Below, one piece after another: positions 27,438 through 35,157 of a stretch of 64,000 nt of DNA. Under the pieces are notes generated by a model that saw only the letters and a list, made by a program, of their open reading frames with translations, searched no databases and had not been told where the DNA came from. Position numbers and translations under genes: made by a program. The first letter of the stretch is position 1. Every line of letters starts with the position of its first letter. Source of the DNA: Pseudolactococcus piscium (GTDB lineage: Bacteria; Bacillota; Bacilli; Lactobacillales; Streptococcaceae); contig NZ_JXJW01000014.1 in NCBI RefSeq assembly GCF_002441695.1, positions 1 to 64,000 of the forward strand, read 5' to 3'.

Positions 27438-28181
27438 TCAGAAAAGTCTTTTATTGAATATATGATTCACTTTTGATTTTTTGAATATTTGTGGATTTTG
27501 ATTCAAAAGCTGTTTAATAATTTTTGCTGAAATTTCACTTTCATTAAACAGTTCACTGCTATTTACTTTTTGCTTTCCCCAATCTGTTTGATTATAAAAA
27601 TCGTTTATAACATTAAAATGTTCTATTATATTTCTGCAAGGATCCAAACGTTGATCAATCACAGTAGAATACTTTAGTATATTTTCAAATTTATTATTTT
27701 CTTTTGTAAAGACCTCACTCATTTCAAATATGGCATCACCATAGCCACCAATCCATTTATGTTTTTTTACATACGTTATATTATTTTCATCTTTTGAAAT
27801 AATATAAATATTTTTTAGTTCTAAATTTTCTTTTTTGGGCAAACAAAATTCAAATAATTTATCTGATTTCAAATATGAAACTATTTCACTTCTAAAATAT
27901 TGCTCTACCCCATTTATGTTTGTTTCCAATAAAATACAGGTATACGGTGAAAATTCTCCACTAATGTACTCAATACTAAAGTTGAAATAATACACTTCTA
28001 CATCTCTAATTTTTATTAGTTTGGCATCCTCTTTTCTATATTTGGCCATATTTGAACTTCTTAATGATTCTCTTCTGTGTTTTTTATCAAAAAACATTTG
28101 AACTACAACAAATAATACGGCTAGTAGCGTACCTATTCCACTAACCCAATCTGCTATGCTCCCTAACTCTAGTGTAACCAT
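27438..28181 (-). CDS. Unrecognised single-pass membrane protein
   Basis: 247 aa. One helix at residues about 14-32 (SGIGTLLAVLFVVVQMFF) followed by a basic stretch (DKKHRRESLRSSNM), which predicts the bulk in the cytoplasm. The remaining 200 residues are mixed alpha/beta without a recognised motif. AGGAAATT precedes the ATG. It is 17 bases downstream of the next membrane gene on the same strand, so the two probably form an operon. Confidence 0.6.
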   Translation of the reverse strand: MVTLELGSIADWVSGIGTLLAVLFVVVQMFFDKKHRRESLRSSNMAKYRKEDAKLIKIRDVEVYYFNFSIEYISGEFSPYTCILLETNINGVEQYFRSEIVSYLKSDKLFEFCLPKKENLELKNIYIISKDENNITYVKKHKWIGGYGDAIFEMSEVFTKENNKFENILKYSTVIDQRLDPCRNIIEHFNVINDFYNQTDWGKQKVNSSELFNESEISAKIIKQLLNQNPQIFKKSKVNHIFNKRLF

Positions 28182-28198
28182 TAATGTAATTTCCTATC

Positions 28199-28786
28199 TT
28201 ATAAACTGATATCGAAACGGGATTTTTTTAATCTGTCCCATGCCAATTTATTAGCGTCCTCTGTTTTTTCAAAGACATATTGTTCGATATTTCCGTTGGG
28301 CCATTTTACAAAATGCGCCCCATCAACACCTTCTCCGTTTGTATAAAAAACTTCAAGTCCATTTAACAGCCTGCATGCTATATCTACATGTAGAATATTG
28401 GCGTAATATTTTTGCAATCCATGCATTTCATTAGGAAATAAAATTGCTTTTTCAACACTTTGTTCACCTGACTCTTTATAGTATAATATTCCGTCTAAAT
28501 CTCGAATTGGTAAACTTTCTTTCAACGAATTGAAAAAAAGTGACTCTACTTTGATACTGAAATACGGTAAATATTCCCTATCTTGTTCTTCTTTAGCATT
28601 TTTATGCTCTCTATCAATCTGATACTTAGCTACAAAATAGGCAATCAATCCAGATGGAATTATACCAAGATAACTACCCCAAAAACTAAGCCAATCTCCC
28701 TTGCCACTTGGGACAGGTAACCAATATTCAACTAATAAAGGTGCGACAATGCATGCAAATAACAATAATATGTACAATTTTTTCAT
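28199..28786 (-). CDS. Unrecognised two-helix membrane protein
   Basis: 195 aa. Helices at about 3-20 (LYILLLFACIVAPLLVEY) and 34-54 (FWGSYLGIIPSGLIAYFVA), then a charged linker (KYQIDREHKNAKEEQDREY) and a soluble domain ending KLAWDRLKKSRFDISL. Architecture parallels its downstream partner: membrane anchor, charged linker, cytoplasmic domain. The ATG at 28786 lies six bases after TGGTATAAT and has no Shine-Dalgarno, so the operon mRNA is probably leaderless. A longer in-frame start would lie upstream of the promoter. Confidence 0.6.
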   Translation of the reverse strand: MKKLYILLLFACIVAPLLVEYWLPVPSGKGDWLSFWGSYLGIIPSGLIAYFVAKYQIDREHKNAKEEQDREYLPYFSIKVESLFFNSLKESLPIRDLDGILYYKESGEQSVEKAILFPNEMHGLQKYYANILHVDIACRLLNGLEVFYTNGEGVDGAHFVKWPNGNIEQYVFEKTEDANKLAWDRLKKSRFDISL

Positions 28787-28792
28787 ATAGAT

Positions 28793-28801
28793 ATTATACC
28801 A
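28793..28801 (-). promoter_or_regulatory. Extended -10 promoter at a start codon
   Basis: TGGTATAAT on the minus strand with six bases to the ATG at 28786, the same geometry as at udk. Confidence 0.6.
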
Positions 28802-28885
28802 TATAGCAAAAAGCAACCACTGATTTAACAGTTAGCTGCCTTTGTCTTTATTTCCATAATACTGAGCGTTTATCTTGTTAAGAAA

Positions 28886-29605
28886 TTAACCACGATAATC
28901 TAATTTGGATCCGTTAATCAAATTAGTGATAACTACATTGTTCATAATTGTTTTGGTGAGTGCAATTCCATTAGACATTTGATGTCCTTCCGTTACCGCA
29001 TCTACTTGACCTTGTCCATTAAGAACGCTATAGATGCCGCGACTCAAATTAAACAAAACAAAAGTTCCATTTTTTATATATTGATTAACATCTCCACCAC
29101 TACATTGTGCAATAAACATTTTTAAATCTCCTTTTTCCTTTTTGTCTTCATTTGAATTTCCGTCTTGCGGGTTACCAGAACTATTAGTTCTGCCTTTGCC
29201 ATCAAAATTAATGACACTCCTTGGATTTACACGTTGCCACTGTGCGCCTTGCCACACTTCAAAATGTAAGTGTACGCCAGTTGCTAATCCGGTTTTACCC
29301 ATGATGCCCAAAATGCTATTAGCATTCACTTTTTCACCAACAGCAACGTTAACTGAACTAAAATGACCGTAGTAAGTCCAATATCCATCATCATGTTGTA
29401 CTATGACATAATTGCCACCCTGCGAGTGGTATGTAACAGTCGTTACTGTCCCTGCACGTGCTGCGTAAATGGGCGGGTTGCCTCCTGCAGTTGGAGCCAC
29501 ATCAATACCGCCATGTATCTGACCTGGCGTCCCCCACCCTTCTTGGTCCCATTCTTGTGTTACTTGATAAGAAATATCAAGCGGGCACAACCAACTATCT
29601 ACCAT
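28886..29605 (-). CDS. Phage-type M23 peptidase lysin
   Basis: 239 aa, no signal peptide, which suits a phage endolysin or tail-associated enzyme rather than a secreted host enzyme. The LytM/M23 zinc site is complete: HGGIDVAPT near residue 31, then YYGHFSSVNV and VHLHFEVWQG near 115. After a Gly/Asn/Ser linker (residues about 140-160) comes a separate 80-aa domain (MFIAQCSGGDVNQYI...), probably for wall binding. The zinc-site motifs and reading frame look intact, unlike the GH25 lysin 4 kb away. Confidence 0.82.
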   Translation of the reverse strand: MVDSWLCPLDISYQVTQEWDQEGWGTPGQIHGGIDVAPTAGGNPPIYAARAGTVTTVTYHSQGGNYVIVQHDDGYWTYYGHFSSVNVAVGEKVNANSILGIMGKTGLATGVHLHFEVWQGAQWQRVNPRSVINFDGKGRTNSSGNPQDGNSNEDKKEKGDLKMFIAQCSGGDVNQYIKNGTFVLFNLSRGIYSVLNGQGQVDAVTEGHQMSNGIALTKTIMNNVVITNLINGSKLDYRG

Positions 29606-30358
29606 ATTAATTCCTCCTTATTTTTTTAATCAGCTCTAGCAAATCCGTCAATCTGCCAACTGACCCACCTAATATACAGCTGTATTTTTTAGGAACGACT
29701 TCATGCTGGAATCGAACCAACAATAATTTCACCAACCACTTTGAAGCCTATAATTGCGTGCAGATGTCATTTCAACAACCGCTATGAATCATGTGTTAAA
29801 TATTTTTGTAGTAGTTAAAGTTGGATACTTATCCACCAGTTTCATAATCCTATTTTATCAACTATTTCCATTTACTTATCCGACGTTTATCCGATAGTCA
29901 TATCAGACCATATGCGGATGCAAATTGCAAGAGAGCACTGTTTAAATAATCATTATATCTGATTTAGGGAAATTCATTTCTGATGGATACCTATAGTGAT
30001 CATCAAAAGAATTGACTCCCATTATGCTTTAATTACATCTATTTAAGTAGTAACCAGTTTGCTACTAAACATAAATTAACATTTTTTATTTAATATTCGT
30101 CAATATGTACTCCTTGATCCTGAATGAAGGATGCGCAGCCACGTATCTTGTTATTCTTTCATTCTCATACACTACTACCACTTTAAAGATACTGCCAAAC
30201 AAATTGATATCTTTTTTAACTTGATATATAGTAATATGTTTATTGCTCATGATGTAAGAACGCCATATACAGTTTAAGTTAGGCTTATAAAATTATTGTA
30301 TCATTTTTATATTTAAAGCAACCGTGATATACTTATCCTAACTAATAGGAGGATTTCA
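29606..30358. other. 750-base stretch without a supported gene
   Basis: AT-rich DNA between the lysin and the YjbR-like gene. Many stops in all frames. The minus strand contains GTTGGTTCGATTCCAGC (about 29709-29725), a perfect tRNA T-arm shape, but no acceptor, D or anticodon arms fit around it. Probably decayed phage DNA. Confidence 0.4.
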
Positions 30359-30700
30359 ATGACTCGTAAAGAATTAATCCAATTGCTACTTCACGAAACA
30401 GACTCATATGAAGATTATCCGTTTAATAAAAATAAACGTGAAAAAACTTTATGGACTGTAATCAAACAGAAAAGCACGCATAAAATGATTGCGCTAATCT
30501 TCGAAAAAAATGGTCAGCTGATGATAGATTTGAAGCTTAAACCAGAACACGGTGATGAAGTTAGAATTTATGATGGTGTCTTCCCAGGTTACCACATGAA
30601 CAAAACACATTGGAATACAGTCGTTGTAAACAATACAAATCTTCCTTATGACGGACTCATCAAGATGATTGAAGAAAGTAATATGTTAACTACAAAATAA
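30359..30700 (+). CDS. MmcQ/YjbR-family DNA-binding-fold protein
   Basis: 113 aa, close to the family length. TRKELIQLLLHE, FEKNGQLMIDLKLKPEHGDEVR, the conserved HWNTVVVNN and DGLIKMIEESNMLT near the end match the YjbR (CyaY-like fold) family. The molecular role of the family is unproven. AGGAGG stands nine bases before the ATG. It is on the plus strand, opposite to the phage-derived genes, just inside the right 22-bp repeat. Confidence 0.8.
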   Translation: MTRKELIQLLLHETDSYEDYPFNKNKREKTLWTVIKQKSTHKMIALIFEKNGQLMIDLKLKPEHGDEVRIYDGVFPGYHMNKTHWNTVVVNNTNLPYDGLIKMIEESNMLTTK

Positions 30701-30784
30701 TGACACATCCAATCAATAAGATCTATTTAAGTTAAAGTAAAGGAACTTATCCTAAAATAAACAAATAGAAAGCGAGATGAAATT

Positions 30785-31144
30785 ATGATTGAAGAACCAA
30801 AAAATGAAGAATCGAATGGCACATTAATAAGTAACATTGAAGGTAGGAAAGATGACAAAAAAATAACGACGTGGTCAAAAACAAAAACATGGTACAAAAA
30901 AGTTAATAAAAAAATAGTTTTATTTTCTGCTGGCTTTTTCGTACTAGGTAGCTTTTCAACATTTTTAATTAGCCATACTATAAATCACTCTCAAAGATTC
31001 GAAAGAGCTAGTCTGTACAGACATGGTATAGACAGGTATGGTATAGACAGGCATGGTATGGACAGACATAGTATGGACAGACCGAAAAGAAATCACAAAT
31101 TTCATAAGGAAAATAGCAATAAAGAGCGTAATAATTTTGATTAA
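30785..31144 (+). CDS. Membrane protein with a pentapeptide tandem repeat
   Basis: 119 aa. A charged N-terminal half (about 50 residues) precedes one hydrophobic helix (IVLFSAGFFVLGSFSTFLI), then a very basic tail with four copies of a five-residue unit, RHGID-RYGID-RHGMD-RHSMD. The tail has many His and Arg, so metal or nucleic-acid contact is possible. GAAAGCGAG precedes the ATG. No family recognised. A terminator-like hairpin of opposite orientation follows. Confidence 0.55.
   Translation: MIEEPKNEESNGTLISNIEGRKDDKKITTWSKTKTWYKKVNKKIVLFSAGFFVLGSFSTFLISHTINHSQRFERASLYRHGIDRYGIDRHGMDRHSMDRPKRNHKFHKENSNKERNNFD
31019..31078 (+). repeat. Four 15-bp tandem repeats inside the membrane-protein gene
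   Basis: Units AGACATGGTATAGAC, AGGTATGGTATAGAC, AGGCATGGTATGGAC and AGACATAGTATGGAC are in frame, each giving R-(H/Y)-(G/S)-(I/M)-D. A repeat of this kind can change copy number by slippage without a frameshift. Confidence 0.8.
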
Positions 31145-31152
31145 ACATCTAT

Positions 31153-31184
31153 AAAAAAAAGCACACAGTTAATAAACCGTGTGC
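31153..31184 (-). terminator. Terminator-like hairpin of minus orientation
   Basis: GCACACGGTT and AACTGTGTGC pair and are followed by eight Ts on the minus strand. The nearest minus-strand gene upstream is far to the right, so this may be a relic or serve the plus-strand gene weakly. Confidence 0.55.
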
Positions 31185-31208
31185 TCAGACCGCAGACAGT
31201 GAAACATG

Positions 31209-31230
31209 ACCCTTATTTTATAAGGGTTTT
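31209..31230 (+). repeat. Candidate att core, right copy (terminator palindrome)
   Basis: Exact copy of the 22 bases at 22158-22179 in the same orientation, followed by TTTTGTTTTTT and so still able to act as a terminator. It marks the right edge of the AT-rich phage-debris island. Confidence 0.45.
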
Positions 31231-31478
31231 GTTTTTTACTGCCAATAGAAAACAATACTTTCTAAAGAAATTGGGCACAAGCAAAGCATAAAATGAAAAA
31301 TTTTGCTTTATTATCTGGTATCTTTTTTCTGATTTTTACCATATTGTTGTTCATAGCTACTCAGCCATAATTAAATGATGTCAAGCGCTCACGCGCTTTT
31401 TTCATCTATTTTTTTCAATATAACCTACTAATGATGCGAAATAAGCTAACAAAAAATAACCTGACTATGATTGACACT

Positions 31479-31507
31479 TTGACATCTTTTAAAAATCATG
31501 TTATCAT
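31479..31507 (+). promoter_or_regulatory. Promoter of the CaCA exchanger leader
   Basis: TTGACA (31479-31484) and TATCAT (31502-31507) with exactly 17 bp spacing; transcription should start near 31514, about 105 bases before the gene. Confidence 0.65.
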
Positions 31508-31533
31508 GGATTAAATTGATATAAACAAAGGTT

Positions 31534-31599
31534 GGGCTGTGGCTTCAAGGTTTATTCTTCTTAGGGCAGGAAGAATACTTGAAGTCACGCCCTTTTTTT
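31534..31599 (+). promoter_or_regulatory. Long leader hairpin with T-run before the CaCA gene
   Basis: A 59-base stretch folds into one hairpin of about 25 pairs: GGGC/GCCC at the base, CTTCAAG/CTTGAAG in the middle, TATTCTTC/GAAGAATA at the top, loop TTAGGGCAG. Seven Ts follow. As placed, between promoter and start codon, it would end transcription unless something remodels it. It does not match the yybP-ykoY manganese element or other leaders known to me. Confidence 0.65.
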
Positions 31600-31618
31600 A
31601 TGAAAGGTATTCCTACTT

Positions 31619-32608
31619 ATGACACAACTTTTTAACCACTCACCCATTATTATCATCATTTTTGTTTTTGTGGCGGCACTAGTCACACTTTCCAAGTCAA
31701 CTGACTACTTGACAGATGCTGCTATCGTCATCTCAAAATCTTTTGGTATCTCGGACATCATCATTGGCGCGACCATCGTCTCATTAGGGACTAGCTTACC
31801 AGAGTTTGCAACCACCATAAGCGCTTTAGCAAGTGGCTCAACTGATTTAGCATTAGGTAATGTATTAGGTTCTATTATTACAAACACTAGTTTCATTTTA
31901 GGACTGGGGATCTTATATGGCAGTATACCCGTCTCAAAAAAATCTACCTTTAATGTAGGGGTTACGTTTTTAGGAATCGTCAGTATTTATCTTATATCCC
32001 TGTTCAATCATGCATCGGTACCCAGATTTTTAGGGTATGTCCTATTAATTGCCCTACCGATATACCTGTTCCAATCCTTCAAAACGAATCAAGTTGATGA
32101 GGCAATTGTGCATCCAAATGCTAACAAAGAAAAAATGTCGCTGGCCAAACTGACCCTATTAATCCTTAAAGTCATTATTTCCGGTTTAGTCGTCGCATTA
32201 AGTTCAAGCTTTTTAGTGGCAACAGTACAAGTTTCAGCAAGTAGAATTGGTATTTCTGAAGCCATCATTTCAGCCACAATCGTCGCACTTGGCACCAGTT
32301 TACCTGAGCTATCTACTGTTATCTCCTCTGCTAAAAAAGGATATGGCGGACTGGCATTTGGTAATTTAATAGGCGCTAGCCTAATGAATCTGCTATTTGT
32401 GCTGAGTACTGCTGTTGCTTTTTCTAAAACGCCTATTATCGTGCCCAAGTCATTTCTAATCTTTCATTTTCCAATGGCAATAACCATTTTTCTTTATCTA
32501 CTTTACTGTATATACAACTCAAAAAAACATGTCCTAACAAAAAAAGAGGGAGTATTTTTTATCATCCTGTACATCGTTTATATCCTATATAACTTATTTG
32601 CAAATTAG
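31619..32608 (+). CDS. CaCA-family sodium/calcium exchanger
   Basis: 329-aa membrane antiporter with about ten helices. The two alpha repeats are clear: VSLGTSLPEFATTISALASG followed by ALGNVLGSIITN in the first half and VALGTSLPELSTVISSAKKG followed by AFGNLIGASLMN in the second, carrying the acidic ion ligands. Relatives export calcium in exchange for sodium or protons. A GAAAGG site precedes the ATG. Expression is probably set by the leader hairpin upstream. Confidence 0.9.
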   Translation: MTQLFNHSPIIIIIFVFVAALVTLSKSTDYLTDAAIVISKSFGISDIIIGATIVSLGTSLPEFATTISALASGSTDLALGNVLGSIITNTSFILGLGILYGSIPVSKKSTFNVGVTFLGIVSIYLISLFNHASVPRFLGYVLLIALPIYLFQSFKTNQVDEAIVHPNANKEKMSLAKLTLLILKVIISGLVVALSSSFLVATVQVSASRIGISEAIISATIVALGTSLPELSTVISSAKKGYGGLAFGNLIGASLMNLLFVLSTAVAFSKTPIIVPKSFLIFHFPMAITIFLYLLYCIYNSKKHVLTKKEGVFFIILYIVYILYNLFAN

Positions 32609-32823
32609 CTAATCAAAACACCCTACTGACTTAGTGTCTGTAGGGTGTTAAGCTATTATTGATTGTTTCAGCAATTGGGTAGTCTTCATAAACTAACGAC
32701 TAGCTATCCAATTGACTGATAGCTGATTTTTTGACTGTTGATCAAACTAATTAGCAATGACTGATAGTGTATTATCAGATCAATAATACAAGCACCTGTT
32801 GTTACGCATCATTGGTCACATAT

Positions 32824-33051
32824 TTAACTCTCACTAGTTAAACTTTTATAAATATTTTCTATTTTTTCAACTACTATATTGACATAATACATGACATCAA
32901 TGTTGTATTTATAAATAAACAAAACTAAAGCAATTATTGCTAGAAAAAACACAAATGATATTGCTCTTTGTAGTCTAGCCGATTCATAGGCACCTCGCCA
33001 CTTTGGATCGTTTTTTCTTCTTCTCAAAAACTCATACGTATGATATGCCAT
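32824..33051 (-). CDS. Small single-pass membrane protein
   Basis: 75 aa. A basic start (YHTYEFLRRRKNDPKWRG), one helix (AISFVFFLAIIALVLFIYKY) and an amphipathic tail. The start at 33051 follows AAGGG; a longer upstream frame lacks one. No family recognised. Confidence 0.55.
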   Translation of the reverse strand: MAYHTYEFLRRRKNDPKWRGAYESARLQRAISFVFFLAIIALVLFIYKYNIDVMYYVNIVVEKIENIYKSLTSES

Positions 33052-33215
33052 AGATACCCTTACTATTATTGCTATTTTTATAACAAGTGTATCATAAAAA
33101 AACGTCATAAACAACATGTTTAAAGGCTTTACTCTATTTCAAGTTTTTAACTTTTACAGTTTGGTTAGATTGGATAAATTCAGGATGACTTACGGCCATG
33201 CATACGGTCTTCACT

Positions 33216-33524
33216 TTAATCAGCAACATCTTGTTCCAGCAACTTCTCAAGTAACTGATCCAATGTCATCAGTTCATGCTTGGTATCTGCTAGACTTGCT
33301 AGATTATCGTCATAGTCTTTGATGAGTTCCTTAAATTCTTTTTTGGTTTCTGCTTCATCCTCAGTTGGTCTTTCAGCATCCACGTAACCACTGATATACT
33401 CAAACGGTTGACCTGATACTACTTCGCTGTCATATACAGCGTAGACAGTAAAGTCCCCACCAAATTGCTCTATATCCGCCTTAACTTCATATATGACTAG
33501 CTCACTATCGATATGCTGTTTCAT
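33216..33524 (-). CDS. Unrecognised acidic protein
   Basis: 102 aa, rich in Glu and Asp (about a quarter of residues), no membrane helix. The N-terminal half reads like beta strands (GGDFTVYAVYDSEVVSGQPF) and the C-terminal half like two helices (DEAETKKEFKELIKDYDD, LMTLDQLLEKLLEQ). GAGTAAATG stands upstream as a weak ribosome site. Single gene, function unknown. Confidence 0.6.
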   Translation of the reverse strand: MKQHIDSELVIYEVKADIEQFGGDFTVYAVYDSEVVSGQPFEYISGYVDAERPTEDEAETKKEFKELIKDYDDNLASLADTKHELMTLDQLLEKLLEQDVAD

Positions 33525-33595
33525 CTATCATTTACTCTTTTCTTTTTTTATTTTCGTTTGACACGGTCTACGATGGTTTAATAAGTGGTGCTCGG

Positions 33596-34156
33596 TCAAT
33601 CGCTGTTTTTGACAAATGCTAATAATTCATCGTAGACGACTGGTAAGTCAAGTATACCATCTCTATCGATAAAGTGCTTTCCTTCAGGCATGACTATCAG
33701 TTTACATTTCAGATGTCGAGCTAATGTCTCAGAATAAACGTAAGGGATAATGTCATCATCTAAAGCTGAAATAACGACTGCTTGATTTATTTTAGGTAAA
33801 ACAGTTCTATAATCAATCGGTTGATCTGTGAACCCTGCTAATTGCGGTAAGGTATGTGTTTTTTCATCAAACCCAGAAACCAATATCAAATTAACCTGTT
33901 TAATATCATGTCTTTCTATAAAACGTAGTGCTTGAATACAACCAAGACTATGGCCAATGATCGTAATTCCATCAGTTTGGCTGATATGCGCATCACAATA
34001 AGCATCCCATGCAAGAGGATCTGGATCTTGAGAATTTGGCATATCTAGTAATGAGATGGCTAGATTATCTTTTTTAATTTCATTTTTTAACCATGGAAAC
34101 CAGTTATCACTTGGTTGCGCAGTATAACCGTGAACTAAAAATAATTTGTTTTCCAT
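33596..34156 (-). CDS. RBBP9/YdeN-like alpha/beta hydrolase
   Basis: 186-aa serine hydrolase of the RBBP9/YdeN group. FLVHGYTAQPSDNWFPWL at the start holds the oxyanion region and the usual W-x-P-W-like motif. The nucleophile is in IIGHSLGC near residue 77, the Asp in ALDDDIIP near 136 and the His in EGKHFIDRDG near 165. The triad is complete, so it is probably an active esterase of unknown substrate. Confidence 0.87.
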   Translation of the reverse strand: MENKLFLVHGYTAQPSDNWFPWLKNEIKKDNLAISLLDMPNSQDPDPLAWDAYCDAHISQTDGITIIGHSLGCIQALRFIERHDIKQVNLILVSGFDEKTHTLPQLAGFTDQPIDYRTVLPKINQAVVISALDDDIIPYVYSETLARHLKCKLIVMPEGKHFIDRDGILDLPVVYDELLAFVKNSD

Positions 34157-34264
34157 TTTTCTCCTCTATAATTATGAGTTCTAGCTTAATGATGGTTATG
34201 ACATATGCCAATCAAAGTCTTTTTGTTTCCGAGTAAAAAAAATTACTCATCCAGTGATCGACAG

Positions 34265-34555
34265 TTATTTACGTGATGACTTATTGAATTTCATCCTCTG
34301 TAATAAATAATATATACTCCCGAAAATCAAACTTGACACCACCCAAATAACCAAAAAAGTTGCGATAATCATAGCGATCATCCAAACTTTATCATCCGAC
34401 TTAAGTAACTGATCTTTCAATGCCAAAAAATCCGATTTTCCCCAGAAAATTTTTCGAATCACTCTTACAGCCATAAAAGATAAGATGACCAAGGCTGTTG
34501 TTTTGATTGACCTTGACAATTTAGGTGGCGTAATGTCTGATTTATCTATTTCCAT
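34265..34555 (-). CDS. Small two-helix membrane protein
   Basis: 96 aa with helices at about 21-36 (TALVILSFMAVRVIRK) and 58-82 (WMIAMIIATFLVIWVVSSLIFGSIY) and a basic C-terminus (RMKFNKSSRK). No family recognised. The ATG lies seven bases downstream of TGGTATAAT with no Shine-Dalgarno, another probable leaderless message. Confidence 0.6.
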   Translation of the reverse strand: MEIDKSDITPPKLSRSIKTTALVILSFMAVRVIRKIFWGKSDFLALKDQLLKSDDKVWMIAMIIATFLVIWVVSSLIFGSIYYLLQRMKFNKSSRK

Positions 34556-34562
34556 ATATCAT

Positions 34563-34571
34563 ATTATACCA
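34563..34571 (-). promoter_or_regulatory. Extended -10 promoter at a start codon
   Basis: TGGTATAAT on the minus strand, seven bases from the ATG at 34555. Confidence 0.55.
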
Positions 34572-34836
34572 TGTCTTAATCCGTGTTATACAGTTTATTT
34601 TCTCTTAAATTTATCGAGTATCTTTTTTATAAATGGTGCAACTTCAACTGTTTTATGAGTCAAGACTGGTCTGCCGTTTTTATGCTATTTGTTGTCTTAT
34701 CATAAATCTTAACGCTTTTTATACTTTATCTTTTACTATTCATCATTAAAAAATGCATGATACATCCTATTTGTCAGCAATGATCTCTCAGATAAAAAAT
34801 TTTAAAGCTAATATTTTTCAACCTGCTTTTAAATTT

Positions 34837-34845
34837 TGGTATAAT
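34837..34845 (+). promoter_or_regulatory. Extended -10 promoter of the 66-aa gene
   Basis: TGGTATAAT, 22 bases before the ATG. Here a ribosome site (AGAGG) fits between, unlike the leaderless cases. The rest of 34556-34836 shows no gene. Confidence 0.6.
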
Positions 34846-34867
34846 TGAATTAGAAAGAGGTCTTATT

Positions 34868-35068
34868 ATGTTTAATACTGAAAATATTTTATCAAATGAA
34901 CAACGTGCCCATGATCTTGCTTTACTCATCGCACAAGCTGAAATCAATAAAACACTGGTTGCTCAAGTTAAGTCAGAAAATGAAGCAACTGAGTTAGACA
35001 TCTACCCTCTTTATTTGACTGCTTATCATGAAGCACTCGAATCATTCTCTAAAGACTTTCCAGACTAA
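34868..35068 (+). CDS. Small 66-aa protein of unknown function
   Basis: 66 aa, acidic, predicted helical (RAHDLALLIAQAEINKTLVAQ; LTAYHEALESFSKDFPD). No membrane helix or signal. It has its own promoter, AGAGG ribosome site and terminator, so it is a genuine single gene. No family recognised with certainty. Confidence 0.65.
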   Translation: MFNTENILSNEQRAHDLALLIAQAEINKTLVAQVKSENEATELDIYPLYLTAYHEALESFSKDFPD

Positions 35069-35080
35069 TCAAACACATGT

Positions 35081-35110
35081 GCCTACCAATCTAGTTTGGT
35101 AGGTTTTTAC
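35081..35110 (+). terminator. Terminator of the 66-aa gene
   Basis: CCTACCAA and TTGGTAGG arms around TCTAG with a TTTTT tail. Confidence 0.8.
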
Positions 35111-35157
35111 ATTGTCAAAATAAACCGGCTGATTATTTTTAGTTCTAGTCTAGCGGA

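Noticed and set aside
29700-29800. A tRNA-like T-arm on the minus strand (GTTGGTTCGATTCCAGC)
   Set aside because: No acceptor, D or anticodon stems can be built around it, and the surrounding sequence is decayed; not a tRNA.
31019-31078. A CRISPR-like repeat array
   Set aside because: The 15-bp units are contiguous, in frame and without spacers; it is a coding tandem repeat.
31514-31600. A yybP-ykoY manganese riboswitch before the CaCA gene
   Set aside because: The conserved core and three-way junction of that class are absent; only a single long hairpin is seen.
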